Positions 52,588 through 59,614 of a DNA stretch of 64,000 nt are shown here, in pieces. Position 1 is the stretch's first letter, and every line of letters starts with the position of its first letter. Origin of the DNA: Nocardia higoensis (GTDB taxonomy: Bacteria > Actinomycetota > Actinomycetes > Mycobacteriales > Mycobacteriaceae); the NCBI RefSeq assembly GCF_015477835.1, contig NZ_JADLQN010000001.1, positions 2,294,001 to 2,358,000 of the forward strand. The letters run 5' to 3'. The translations under genes were made by a program, and so were the position numbers. A model generated the notes under the pieces. It was not told the origin of the DNA, did not search any database, and saw nothing but the letters and a program-made list of their open reading frames with translations.

Positions 52588-52602
52588 TTTCCGTTGAGCG
52601 GA
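52588..52602. promoter_or_regulatory. Candidate operator (TTCCG-N5-CGGAA)
   Basis: The 15-mer TTCCGTTGAGCGGAA is an inverted repeat with five-base arms in the divergent region between the HsaA-like gene (start 52471) and an NTF2-like gene (start 52689). Its reverse complement recurs with 13/15 and 11/15 matches at 55669 and 55619, and with 12/15 at 46210. Confidence 0.55.
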
Positions 52603-52645
52603 ACCCTCGAGGTCCGGACGGGCCGGTACCGGTAGAACGGGAAAC

Positions 52646-52665
52646 GGCCCCGCCGAAGCGGGGCC
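52646..52665. other. Leader hairpin
   Basis: GGCCCCGC-CGAA-GCGGGGCC forms an eight-bp stem with a four-base loop. It ends 23 bases before the ATG of the NTF2-like gene and just ahead of its GGAAAGGA ribosome binding site, so it may influence translation or simply end upstream transcription. Confidence 0.45.
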
Positions 52666-52688
52666 CGCACTCTCCGGAAAGGACCGTT

Positions 52689-53174
52689 ATGACCGACACC
52701 GCAGACCTGGTGGCCGACCTGCTCGACCGGGTGCGGGCCCTCGAGGACAAAGCCGCCGTCCACGACGTCCTCACCGCCTACGGTCCCGCCGTCGACGCCG
52801 GTGACGCCGAGGCCGTGGGCCGGTTGTGGGCCGAGGACGCCGTGTACGACATCGACATCCGGGTGATGCGGGGACGCGAGGCGATCACCGAGATGGTCCG
52901 CACCGCACCGCACCAGGACTACATCCACGAGGGATGCGGGCACCTACTCGACCCCGTCCACATCCGTGTGGACGGCGACACCGCGCTGGCGACCTGCCAT
53001 TCGCTGTTGCTGCGCCACAACGACGACGAGGATTCGTTCCGGGTGTGGCGAGTGAGCGCCAACCGTTTCGAACTCGCCCGCATCGACGGGACGTGGCTCA
53101 TCACGCGCCGCACGGCCCGGCTGCTCGACGGCAGCGCGGCCGCGCGCGACCTGCTCGGCCGAGCCGCCGGCTGA
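52689..53174 (+). CDS. NTF2/SnoaL-like protein
   Basis: A 161-aa SnoaL-like protein: KAAVHDVLTAYGPAVDAGDAEAVGRLWAEDAVYDID at the start, then a conserved GHLLDPVHIRVDGDTALATCHSLLL and a C-terminal RTARLLDGSAAARDLL. It belongs to the family with scytalone-dehydratase and dioxygenase small-subunit relatives. It is the only plus-strand gene in this part of the cluster. GGAAAGGA lies upstream of ATG 52689. Substrate is unknown; isomerisation or dehydration in the local pathway is plausible. Confidence 0.85.
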   Translation: MTDTADLVADLLDRVRALEDKAAVHDVLTAYGPAVDAGDAEAVGRLWAEDAVYDIDIRVMRGREAITEMVRTAPHQDYIHEGCGHLLDPVHIRVDGDTALATCHSLLLRHNDDEDSFRVWRVSANRFELARIDGTWLITRRTARLLDGSAAARDLLGRAAG

Positions 53175-53318
53175 CCCCACCGAGCGCCGGCTGATCCGGC
53201 CGCCCCCGCCCAGCCGCCGGCCGAGCCCGCACGATCCGGCCCGGCCTTCTGCTGATCCGGCCGGGCCGATGCCGGCGACTCGTGGTGCCGGTGTCGTCCC
53301 CGCAGAGCACCCGCCAGG

Positions 53319-54482
53319 TCAGTGCAGACTGCCTTCGTGGAGCGCGCGGTCGAACGGCGTCAACGGTGCGCCGGTGCGCAGGGTCGTCGCCAGAGCGGGG
53401 TCGGCCAGGTGCAGGCGCCCGATCGCGATCAGGTCGAACTCGCCGGACTCGATCCGGCGTTCGACCTCGCCGATGTTGTCGACCACCTCGGCGGCGCCCT
53501 CGGCACGACTGTCGCGCATCGATGTCCCGAGACCGACACTGCCCACCGCCATCGCGTGCGCGCCGGTGAGCTTCTTGGCCCAGCCTGCCAGCGACAGGTC
53601 GCTGCCCTCGAACACGGGCAGGTCGAAGCGCCGGATACTCGCGTCGAACACATCGACACCGGCGTCGGCGAGCGGCCCGAGGAGCGCCTGCAACTCGTCG
53701 GGGGTCTCGGCGATGCGAGCGGTGTAGTCCTGCTGCTTGTGCTGGGAGAAGCGGAAGAACAGGGGCAGGTCCTCGCCGACCGCGGCCCGGATGGACCGGA
53801 CCACCTCCGCGGGGAAACGGCTGCGCGCCAGGCCGTCTCCGCCCCACCGGTCGTCGCGGGTGTTGGTGTCGCGCCACAGGAACGAATCCAGCAGATAGCC
53901 GTGACCTCCGTGCAGTGCGATGCCGTCGAAACCGAGGTCGGCCGCGGCGACCGCGGCGCGGACGAAGGCCTCGATGATCTCGGCGATGTCGTCCTCGGTC
54001 ATCGGCCGGGTGGGTCGCGCGGCACGCGCGACGTACTCGTCGGAATAGGAGGTGACACCGGCGGTGCCCCACCGTCCGGACGGCCGCATCGGCGTGATCG
54101 CCGCGTCGACCTCGCTCATCGCGCCCCAGAGCGGCCCGACGTGCCACAGCTGCGGAACGATCCGCCCGCCCGCCGCGTGCACCTGCTCCACCACGGCCCG
54201 CCACCCGGCCAGCGCGTCCGCGCCGTACATGCGGGGCACCCGCGGGTTGTCGACGGCACCGGGATGGTCGATGCCGACGCCCTCGGTGACGATCAGCCCG
54301 GTGCCGCCCTCGGCCCGGCGGCGGTAGTAGTGCGCGACATCGGCTCCGGGGACTCCGCCCGGAGACGCCGACCGGGTCATCGCGGACATGACGATCCGGT
54401 TCGGGAGTCGCAGCGAGCGGATGCTCAGCGGCTCGAAGAGCGCGGCGTGGTGATCGGTCGTCCTGGTCCTCGTGGTCGTCAT
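53319..54482 (-). CDS. NADH:flavin oxidoreductase, old-yellow-enzyme family
   Basis: A 387-aa (beta/alpha)8 FMN enzyme. Residues LFEPLSIRSLRLPNRIVMSAMTR bind FMN, LIVTEGVGI and PQLWHVG follow, and FDGIALHGGHGYLLDSFLWRDTNTRDD is the OYE signature. The usual catalytic His pair of OYE appears as His in the ALHGGHG segment. Such enzymes reduce activated double bonds, including enone groups of steroids. ATG 54482 or GTG 54488 (overlapping the upstream stop as GTGA) can be the start. It is the last gene of the minus-strand catabolic operon. Confidence 0.9.
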   Translation of the reverse strand: MTTTRTRTTDHHAALFEPLSIRSLRLPNRIVMSAMTRSASPGGVPGADVAHYYRRRAEGGTGLIVTEGVGIDHPGAVDNPRVPRMYGADALAGWRAVVEQVHAAGGRIVPQLWHVGPLWGAMSEVDAAITPMRPSGRWGTAGVTSYSDEYVARAARPTRPMTEDDIAEIIEAFVRAAVAAADLGFDGIALHGGHGYLLDSFLWRDTNTRDDRWGGDGLARSRFPAEVVRSIRAAVGEDLPLFFRFSQHKQQDYTARIAETPDELQALLGPLADAGVDVFDASIRRFDLPVFEGSDLSLAGWAKKLTGAHAMAVGSVGLGTSMRDSRAEGAAEVVDNIGEVERRIESGEFDLIAIGRLHLADPALATTLRTGAPLTPFDRALHEGSLH

Positions 54483-54484
54483 GG

Positions 54485-55018
54485 TCACAGGGCTTTCGTG
54501 AAGCGGAAGAAATCCGGCGGGGCGTCGACCCGCAGACGGGTGAGCTTGCGGTAGCTGATCAGCCACTGTCCGTCCACCTTGCGGTATTCCTCGTGATAGT
54601 GGCCGTACCCGTGCAGGTGCATTTCCCGCTCGCCGTCGGACCACCAGAGCAGGTCCTCCATCGCCCAGACACCGCGGGCGGTGGTGGCCGAGAGCAGCTC
54701 GATCTCCGGGGTGTGCCCGTGATGCACGGTGGTCACCGGAACCGGTCCGTCGAGCAGGGTACGAATCGTGTCGGCCAAGATGTGGTTGCCGACCACACGG
54801 TTCGCGGCGCCGCCGCTTCGGGGTTGTTTGTCGTCGGGCAGCCCGCCCCAGGTCTCGCTGACGACGTCCTCGGTGTGCAACTGGGCGTACCGGTGCCATT
54901 GCTTGGTGTCCATATACCGCAGGCGGGCGGCGAAAACGCGCTTGATCTGCTCGGTGGCCAGCGCCGCGTCGGCCGCCGAGAGGCCGAGCGGCAGGGAATT
55001 CGTCGTGTGATCCGTCAT
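54485..55018 (-). CDS. NTF2/SnoaL-like protein
   Basis: A 177-aa SnoaL-like protein. It has FAARLRYMDTKQWHRYAQLHTEDVVSETWGG, HHGHTPEIELLSATTARGVWAMEDLLWW and HGYGHYHEEYRKVDGQWLIS, typical of aromatic-ring hydroxylase small-subunit-like or bile-acid dehydratase-like proteins. ATG 55018 has GAGAGG seven bases upstream. It overlaps the old-yellow-enzyme gene, so the two are co-translated. Confidence 0.87.
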   Translation of the reverse strand: MTDHTTNSLPLGLSAADAALATEQIKRVFAARLRYMDTKQWHRYAQLHTEDVVSETWGGLPDDKQPRSGGAANRVVGNHILADTIRTLLDGPVPVTTVHHGHTPEIELLSATTARGVWAMEDLLWWSDGEREMHLHGYGHYHEEYRKVDGQWLISYRKLTRLRVDAPPDFFRFTKAL

Positions 55019-55030
55019 GGGAGAACCTCT

Positions 55031-55534
55031 CTAGGCGCTGAGCAGATTCGCGGGCGTGCCGATGCCGAACTCGCCCCGGAAGAAGATCATCGGCGGCGCC
55101 TGGGTGAGGGTCTCCAGTTCGAGCACCCGCCCGATCACCACGTCGTGATCGCCGGCCGCGTGCACCTCGTGCACCTCTGCGTGCAACCGCATGAGCACGC
55201 CGGGCAGCGATGGTGTCGACCACGTCGAGATCTCGCACTCGAGGTCGTCGAACTTGCGGCCGTCGCGCGAGCCGAATCGCGTGCACAGGTCGGTCTGCTC
55301 CGCGTTGAGCACATTGACGGTGAATCGTCCGGCCGCGCGGATCCGCGGCCAGGAGCGTCCCCGGTGATCGGCGCAGAAGAGAACGAGTGGCGGGTCGAGC
55401 GAGACCGACGCGAAGGACTGGCACGCGAACCCGATCGGGCCCTGCTCGTCCATCCCGGTCACCACTGTCACCCCGCTGGCGAACTGGCCCAATGCGCTGC
55501 GCATCTCGGCCGGTGACACCGACTCCATGGTCAT
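55031..55534 (-). CDS. Flavin reductase, HsaB-like
   Basis: A 167-aa FMN-binding split-barrel reductase: ALGQFASGVTVVTGMDEQGPIGFACQSFASVSLDPPLVLF and later GRFTVNVLNAEQ are the family landmarks. It would supply reduced flavin to the HsaA-like oxygenase. GGAGG lies eight bases before ATG 55534. It opens the three-gene minus-strand operon with the NTF2-like and old-yellow-enzyme genes. Confidence 0.92.
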   Translation of the reverse strand: MTMESVSPAEMRSALGQFASGVTVVTGMDEQGPIGFACQSFASVSLDPPLVLFCADHRGRSWPRIRAAGRFTVNVLNAEQTDLCTRFGSRDGRKFDDLECEISTWSTPSLPGVLMRLHAEVHEVHAAGDHDVVIGRVLELETLTQAPPMIFFRGEFGIGTPANLLSA

Positions 55535-55618
55535 CCGACCTACCTCCGATTCGTTGTGGTCGAGACCTGCCTTGACAGCTGCGAGCGTATGGCCGCCCGG
55601 GCATCGTTCCCAGCCTGC

Positions 55619-55733
55619 TCTCGCTCAGTGGAAGCCGCGGCCGGGCCGGGAATGGGGAGGATCAACCGTCTCGCTCAACGGAAGCCGTGCTGTGGCGCGT
55701 GCCGCTGTCCTGGCACGCTCTCGCTCATGAGCA
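55619..55733. repeat. TCTCGCTCA repeated three times at exact 50-bp intervals
   Basis: TCTCGCTCA occurs at 55619, 55669 and 55719. The first two extend to TCTCGCTCA-(GT/AC)-GGAAGCCG; the third runs into the ATG of the broken hydrolase. The rest of the 50-bp units is not repeated, so this is a phased motif rather than a simple duplication. It lies in the divergent promoter region. Confidence 0.6.
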
Positions 55734-55962
55734 CCGAGGTGAGCCATGAGCACTGCCGCAGAGAACTCGCCACGCGACCGGGAGTGCTGCGCTGTCACGG
55801 GGCGGGCGAGGTCCTCCGCTGTTGCTGCTGCACGGATCCGGGCCGGGAGTGACCGGATGGCGCACTTCCCGCGGGGTGCTCGCCGATCTCGCCGCGCACT
55901 TCCGATGCCTGGTGCTCGAATTCCCCGGCTTCGGTGTGCGCCGTGAACCCGGTGCGCGCTGA
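55727..55962 (+). pseudogene. Frameshifted, truncated HsaD-like meta-cleavage product hydrolase
   Basis: ATG 55727 opens a frame that reads into RPGVLRCHGAGE, then continues in a different frame from about 55813 as PPLLLLHGSGPGVTGW, ADLAAHFRCLVLEFPGFGV and a stop at 55960-55962. The joined text is the N-terminus of an HsaD/BphD-type alpha/beta hydrolase (LLHGSGPG oxyanion loop). The nucleophile, acid and His regions, about 200 residues, are missing. One frameshift near 55811 plus a 3' deletion account for it. Functional counterparts would have to be elsewhere. Confidence 0.85.
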
Positions 55963-55990
55963 CCCGTCGGTGACGACAAAGGAGATGCCT

Positions 55991-56833
55991 GTGACAGCGA
56001 CCCCCTCCGCCGACACGACCGCATGCCGGTACGCCGGCACGTTTCTCGGCAGCCGCACCGTGTCCTACAGCGAGCGCGACGCTATCCTCTACGCGCTCGC
56101 GGTCGGCGCGCGGGCGAGCGAACTCGACCTCGTCTTCGAAGACCGGCTCCGGGTGTTGCCGACCTTCGCCCTGACCCTGGCGCAGTGGGCGCCCGACACT
56201 CTCGGCTCCCTGGGGGCGTTCGATACGCGGACCGCGATGCACGGCGCACAGCAGCTCGCCGTCGCGGCACCGCTGCCGCGCAGCGGCGAGGTGACGATGT
56301 CGGCGTCGGTCGGCCGGGTGTGGGACAAGGGCACCGCAGCGATCTTCGAGATAGTCGTGCGCAGCGAGTACTTCGTCGCCACCTGGTCGCTGTTCGCCCC
56401 GGGGGCGGGCGGCTTCGGTGGTGACCGCGGACCGACCGGGCCCGCAGGCCCCGCAGGCGATCCGGCCATCGACGGTGTTCTGACCACCACGGAGAATCAG
56501 GCGGCGCTGTACCGGCTGACCGGCGACCGGCACCACATCCACATCGATCCCCAGGCGGCGGCACGGATCGGGCAGCCGCGCCCGATCATGCACGGCCTGT
56601 GCACGCTGGGCGCGGCAGCGCTGGAGGTGGCGCGACTGACGGGTGTGCATCCGGCGGATCTGAACAGTCTCGCGGGCCGGTTCGCCGCCGTCATCCATCC
56701 CGGCGAGCGCGCGCGGATCGCGATCTACGGCACGGCTCCCCAGGTCTCGTTCGAACTGATCAAGGACGGCGCGCCGGTCGTCTCGGGTGGACGGGCCGGG
56801 TTCGCCGACGCGGAAGGGCAGCAGCCGCGATGA
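55991..56833 (+). CDS. MaoC-like (R)-specific enoyl-CoA hydratase
   Basis: A 280-aa double hot-dog hydratase. The C-terminal half carries the hydratase-2 site LYRLTGDRHHIHIDPQAAARIGQPRPIMHGLCTLG (Asp and His). The N-terminal half has the inactive helix-poor domain, with DAILYALAVGA. The protein would hydrate trans-2-enoyl-CoA during side-chain or ring degradation. The start is GTG 55991: AAAGGAG directly abuts ATG 55985, which is too close, but is six bases from the GTG. It overlaps kshB by four bases. Confidence 0.9.
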   Translation: MTATPSADTTACRYAGTFLGSRTVSYSERDAILYALAVGARASELDLVFEDRLRVLPTFALTLAQWAPDTLGSLGAFDTRTAMHGAQQLAVAAPLPRSGEVTMSASVGRVWDKGTAAIFEIVVRSEYFVATWSLFAPGAGGFGGDRGPTGPAGPAGDPAIDGVLTTTENQAALYRLTGDRHHIHIDPQAAARIGQPRPIMHGLCTLGAAALEVARLTGVHPADLNSLAGRFAAVIHPGERARIAIYGTAPQVSFELIKDGAPVVSGGRAGFADAEGQQPR

Positions 56834-57936
56834 AGACAACGACAGACATGACCACCACCGAGGCGCCCGCACCGATCGAGACGCCCGCTTCCGCGGCCTC
56901 GCCGCGGAGTTCGCGTGCGGTGCTGGTGACCGTCGCGGCAGTGGTGGAGGAAACCGCGGACGCCCGGTCGCTGGTGTTCGACATCCCCGCCGACCGCCGC
57001 GCCGAGTTCGGCTACCGTCCGGGGCAATTCCTGACCCTGCGGATTCCGAGCGATCGGACGGGTTCGGTCGCCCGGTGCTACTCGCTGGCGAGTTCCCCGT
57101 TCACCGGCGAGCCACCGAAGGTGACCGTCAAGCGCACCCGCGACGGCTACGCCTCGAATTGGCTGTGCGACAACGTGACCGCAGGCGACACGATCGAGGT
57201 CCTGCCGCCGTCGGGGGTCTTCACGCCCGCCGACCTGGACGACGATCTGCTGCTGTTCGCCGCGGGCAGCGGCATCACCCCGGTGATCTCGATCCTGAAA
57301 TCGGCGCTGGCACACGGCTCCGGGAAGGTGCGCCTCGTCTACGCCAACCGGGACGAGAAGTCGGTCATCTTCGCCCACGAACTCCGGGAACTGTCCGCCG
57401 CCCACAGCGACCGGCTGTCGGTGATGCACTGGCTGGAAACGGTGCAGGGCCTGCCGACCGCCGCGCAACTGGCTGCCCTGACCGCGGCCCATCGGGACCA
57501 CGCGGTGTACATGTGCGGCCCGAAACCGTTCATGGACACCGTCCACGACGCGGCCGCGCACTCGGGTATTCCGCGCGAGCGGGTGCACGCCGAAACCTTC
57601 ACCTCCCTCTCCGGTGATCCCTTCACCGACGTGGCACTCCCCGAAGCCGACGCGGATGCCGCCGACGCCGCGACCGTCTCGGTCACCCTCGACGGCGTCG
57701 CGCGGGAGTTCCGCTGGCCGCGCTCGGCGACTCTGGTCGACGTCCTGCTGTCCAAGGGCGTGAACGTGCCGTTCTCCTGCCGCGAGGGCGAATGCGGTTC
57801 CTGCGCGGCCACATTGACGCAGGGCGAGGTCGACATGGGCAACGCCTCGGTTCTCGACGAGCAGGACATCGCCGACGGCTACATCCTGGCCTGCCAGGCC
57901 CGGCCGATCAGCGAGAACCTCGGCGTCGAGTTCTGA
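56830..57936 (+). CDS. kshB: Ferredoxin--NAD(P) reductase component, KshB-like
   Basis: A 368-aa reductase. The FAD domain has RCYSLASSP and GYRPGQFLTL; the NAD domain has FAAGSGITPVISILKSAL and VYMCGPKPFMD; the C-terminal plant-type [2Fe-2S] ferredoxin has CREGECGSCAATL plus a later Cys in LACQA. This order (FAD-NAD-2Fe2S) is that of KshB, HmpA-like and paralogous reductases. It could deliver electrons to KshA at 46625. The N-terminal 30 residues are Thr/Ala/Pro-rich. ATGA overlap with the hydratase gene. Confidence 0.9.
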   Translation: MKTTTDMTTTEAPAPIETPASAASPRSSRAVLVTVAAVVEETADARSLVFDIPADRRAEFGYRPGQFLTLRIPSDRTGSVARCYSLASSPFTGEPPKVTVKRTRDGYASNWLCDNVTAGDTIEVLPPSGVFTPADLDDDLLLFAAGSGITPVISILKSALAHGSGKVRLVYANRDEKSVIFAHELRELSAAHSDRLSVMHWLETVQGLPTAAQLAALTAAHRDHAVYMCGPKPFMDTVHDAAAHSGIPRERVHAETFTSLSGDPFTDVALPEADADAADAATVSVTLDGVAREFRWPRSATLVDVLLSKGVNVPFSCREGECGSCAATLTQGEVDMGNASVLDEQDIADGYILACQARPISENLGVEF

Positions 57937-57968
57937 TCCGCCGAGCCCACTGTCGGCGACGTCGGGGC

Positions 57969-58781
57969 CTAGGTCGGGATCGTCGCCTGCTCGGCCCCGC
58001 GGCGCGCCCGCGCGTGCCAGCGACCACGGGTCCGTGTGACGTCGATGGGGTGCTCGAACGCGCGGGTGATCGTGTCGGCGGTGACCGCGTCCTCGACCGC
58101 GCCCGCGGCGACGGCCCTGCCGTCGGCGAGGATCAGGGCGTGGCTCGTCGTCTCGGGCAGGTCCTCGAGGTGGTGGGTGACCAGGATGGAGGCCAGATCC
58201 GGCGCGGTGCGCGATAGTGCGTCGATGGTCTCGAGAAGTTGTTCGCGGGCGGCGACGTCGAGACCGGTGGTCGGCTCGTCGAGCAACAGCAGCCGGGGTT
58301 CGGCGACGAGCGCGCGGGCGATCAGTACCCGGCCGCGCTCGCCCTGGGACAGGTTCGGCCACAGCGCTTCCCGTCGTGCGGTCAAACCGACCTCGTCGAC
58401 GAGCATCGTGGCCCTGTCGATCTGCTCGGCGGTCGGCTGCCACCGCATCGGGGTCTCGATGGTGCCGGTGATCCCGGTCAGCACGATCGTCAGCACCGAC
58501 AGCGGCGAGCGCAGCGGATGACGCGGGTCGACGTGCCCGATGTCGCGCCGCAGCTGCTGCATGTCGACCCGGCCGAGGCGGCGGCCGAGCACGTCGACCG
58601 TGCCGGAGGTGGGATGGGTCCGGGCGCCGCAGAAGCCGAGGATGGTGGACTTGCCTGCGCCGTTGGGGCCGAGTAGCGCCCAGTGCTCGCCCGCCCGGAC
58701 GGTGAGGTCGACGCCGTGCAGGATCTGCCTGCCGTCACGACGGAAGGTCACCCCGCGCAGTTCGAGGACGGTCGCGCTCAC
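57969..58781 (-). CDS. ABC transporter ATPase, orphan
   Basis: A 270-aa ABC ATPase: Walker A LLGPNGAGKSTIL, Q-loop region, signature NLSQGERGRVLIARAL, Walker B LLLLDEPTTGLD and H-loop VTHHLEDLPE. The signature LSQGE is the type seen in ModF/YlmA-like cytoplasmic ATPases. No permease gene is adjacent, so its membrane partner is unknown. The start is GTG 58781, overlapping the stop of the GntR gene (GTGA), so the pair is co-translated. Confidence 0.9.
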   Translation of the reverse strand: MSATVLELRGVTFRRDGRQILHGVDLTVRAGEHWALLGPNGAGKSTILGFCGARTHPTSGTVDVLGRRLGRVDMQQLRRDIGHVDPRHPLRSPLSVLTIVLTGITGTIETPMRWQPTAEQIDRATMLVDEVGLTARREALWPNLSQGERGRVLIARALVAEPRLLLLDEPTTGLDVAAREQLLETIDALSRTAPDLASILVTHHLEDLPETTSHALILADGRAVAAGAVEDAVTADTITRAFEHPIDVTRTRGRWHARARRGAEQATIPT

Positions 58782-59446
58782 GCCAGTCCGTCCTTCAGCG
58801 ACGCCAGATGGGTGCGGCAACGTTGCGCGGCGGCGGCTTCGTCATGATCGGCGACGGCGTCGAGCAGCAGGGCGTGTGCGTCGTGGTCGGCTTCGCTGCC
58901 GAATTCGGTGCGGATGCGCAGCATCTCGATCATGGCTTGGCGCACACGCGGGGTGAAGCCGTCGAACAGTTCCACCAGGATGGGATTGTGGGCGGCGACG
59001 ACGATGCTGCGATGGAAGGCGGTATCGGCGTCGACGTGCTCCTCGATACTGGAACGGCGTTCCGCCCGGCCTGCCAGCGCGCGGCGCATCGCGCGCAGGT
59101 CGGCGGGGGTACGGCGCTGGGCGGCGAGGGCGGCGGCTTCGGTCTCGATGGCGATGCGGGCCTCGATGACGGCGATGATGTCGGCGCGGCGCAGCACGGT
59201 GTCCCAGTCCTCGCGGACATCGAGCGCGTTCACGAACACTCCCGCGCCTTGGCGGGAGGCGAGCACCCCGCGCCCGGCGAGTTGCCTGATCGCCTCACGC
59301 ACCGTCGAGCGGCCGACCCCGAGCTGTGTGGCCAGCGTCGTCTCCCCCGGCAGCCGCGCGCCCAGGTTCCACTCGCCGGATCTGATCCTCTGTAGCAGAA
59401 GATCGGCGGCCTGATCCGCCATCGATGCTCGTCGCACCTGCGTCAT
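58778..59446 (-). CDS. GntR-family regulator, FadR/FCD type
   Basis: A 222-aa GntR regulator. The winged helix (about 10-75) contains RLPGETTLATQLGVGRSTVREAIRQLAGRGVL; the FCD effector domain follows, with HVDADTAFHRSIVVAAHNPILVELFDGF giving the Asp and His metal ligands. It is divergent from the leuA-type gene and its leader, so it might act on that promoter; its own operon partner is the ABC ATPase. Confidence 0.92.
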   Translation of the reverse strand: MTQVRRASMADQAADLLLQRIRSGEWNLGARLPGETTLATQLGVGRSTVREAIRQLAGRGVLASRQGAGVFVNALDVREDWDTVLRRADIIAVIEARIAIETEAAALAAQRRTPADLRAMRRALAGRAERRSSIEEHVDADTAFHRSIVVAAHNPILVELFDGFTPRVRQAMIEMLRIRTEFGSEADHDAHALLLDAVADHDEAAAAQRCRTHLASLKDGLA

Positions 59447-59495
59447 CTCACATCATTCCTCTACTTGTCTGCGGAGTTGTGCTAGATTCTAGCGC

Positions 59496-59546
59496 GTGCT
59501 CGCGCATCGCTCCCTTCTCCTCCTTCGCCGCCACGGCGGGGTCTAG
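59496..59546 (+). CDS. Leucine-rich leader peptide of the leuA-type gene
   Basis: GTG 59496 encodes [16 protein letters not shown] and stops at TAG 59544-59546. Four consecutive Leu codons (CTT CTC CTC CTT) are typical of a leucine attenuator. The -10-like TAGATT at 59483-59488 would place the transcription start at or next to the GTG, so the leader may be read leaderlessly. No ribosome binding site is seen. Confidence 0.8.
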   Translation: MLAHRSLLLLRRHGGV

Positions 59547-59567
59547 CCGGACCGGCTCCCGCCGTGG
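59531..59567 (+). terminator. Attenuator hairpin of the leuA-type gene
   Basis: Perfect ten-base arms CCACGGCGGG (59531-59540) and CCCGCCGTGG (59558-59567) enclose a second short stem AGCCGG-A-CCGGCT (59545-59557). The first arm is inside the leader peptide frame, so ribosome stalling at the Leu codons would decide whether the hairpin forms. Confidence 0.8.
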
Positions 59568-59614
59568 GGCTGTCGTCCGCGCCGGTCACCCCTTGCGAAG
59601 AAGAAGGACTCGTC

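Noticed and set aside
53175..53318. Imperfect repeats of CTGATCCGGCC and GCCGGC between two convergent genes
   Set aside because: They are short, irregular and GC-only. They may help end transcription but do not form a convincing array or single hairpin.
53319..55604. A 761-codon frame extending upstream of the old-yellow-enzyme
   Set aside because: The extension overlaps two well-supported genes (NTF2-like and flavin reductase) in another frame and has no recognisable content.
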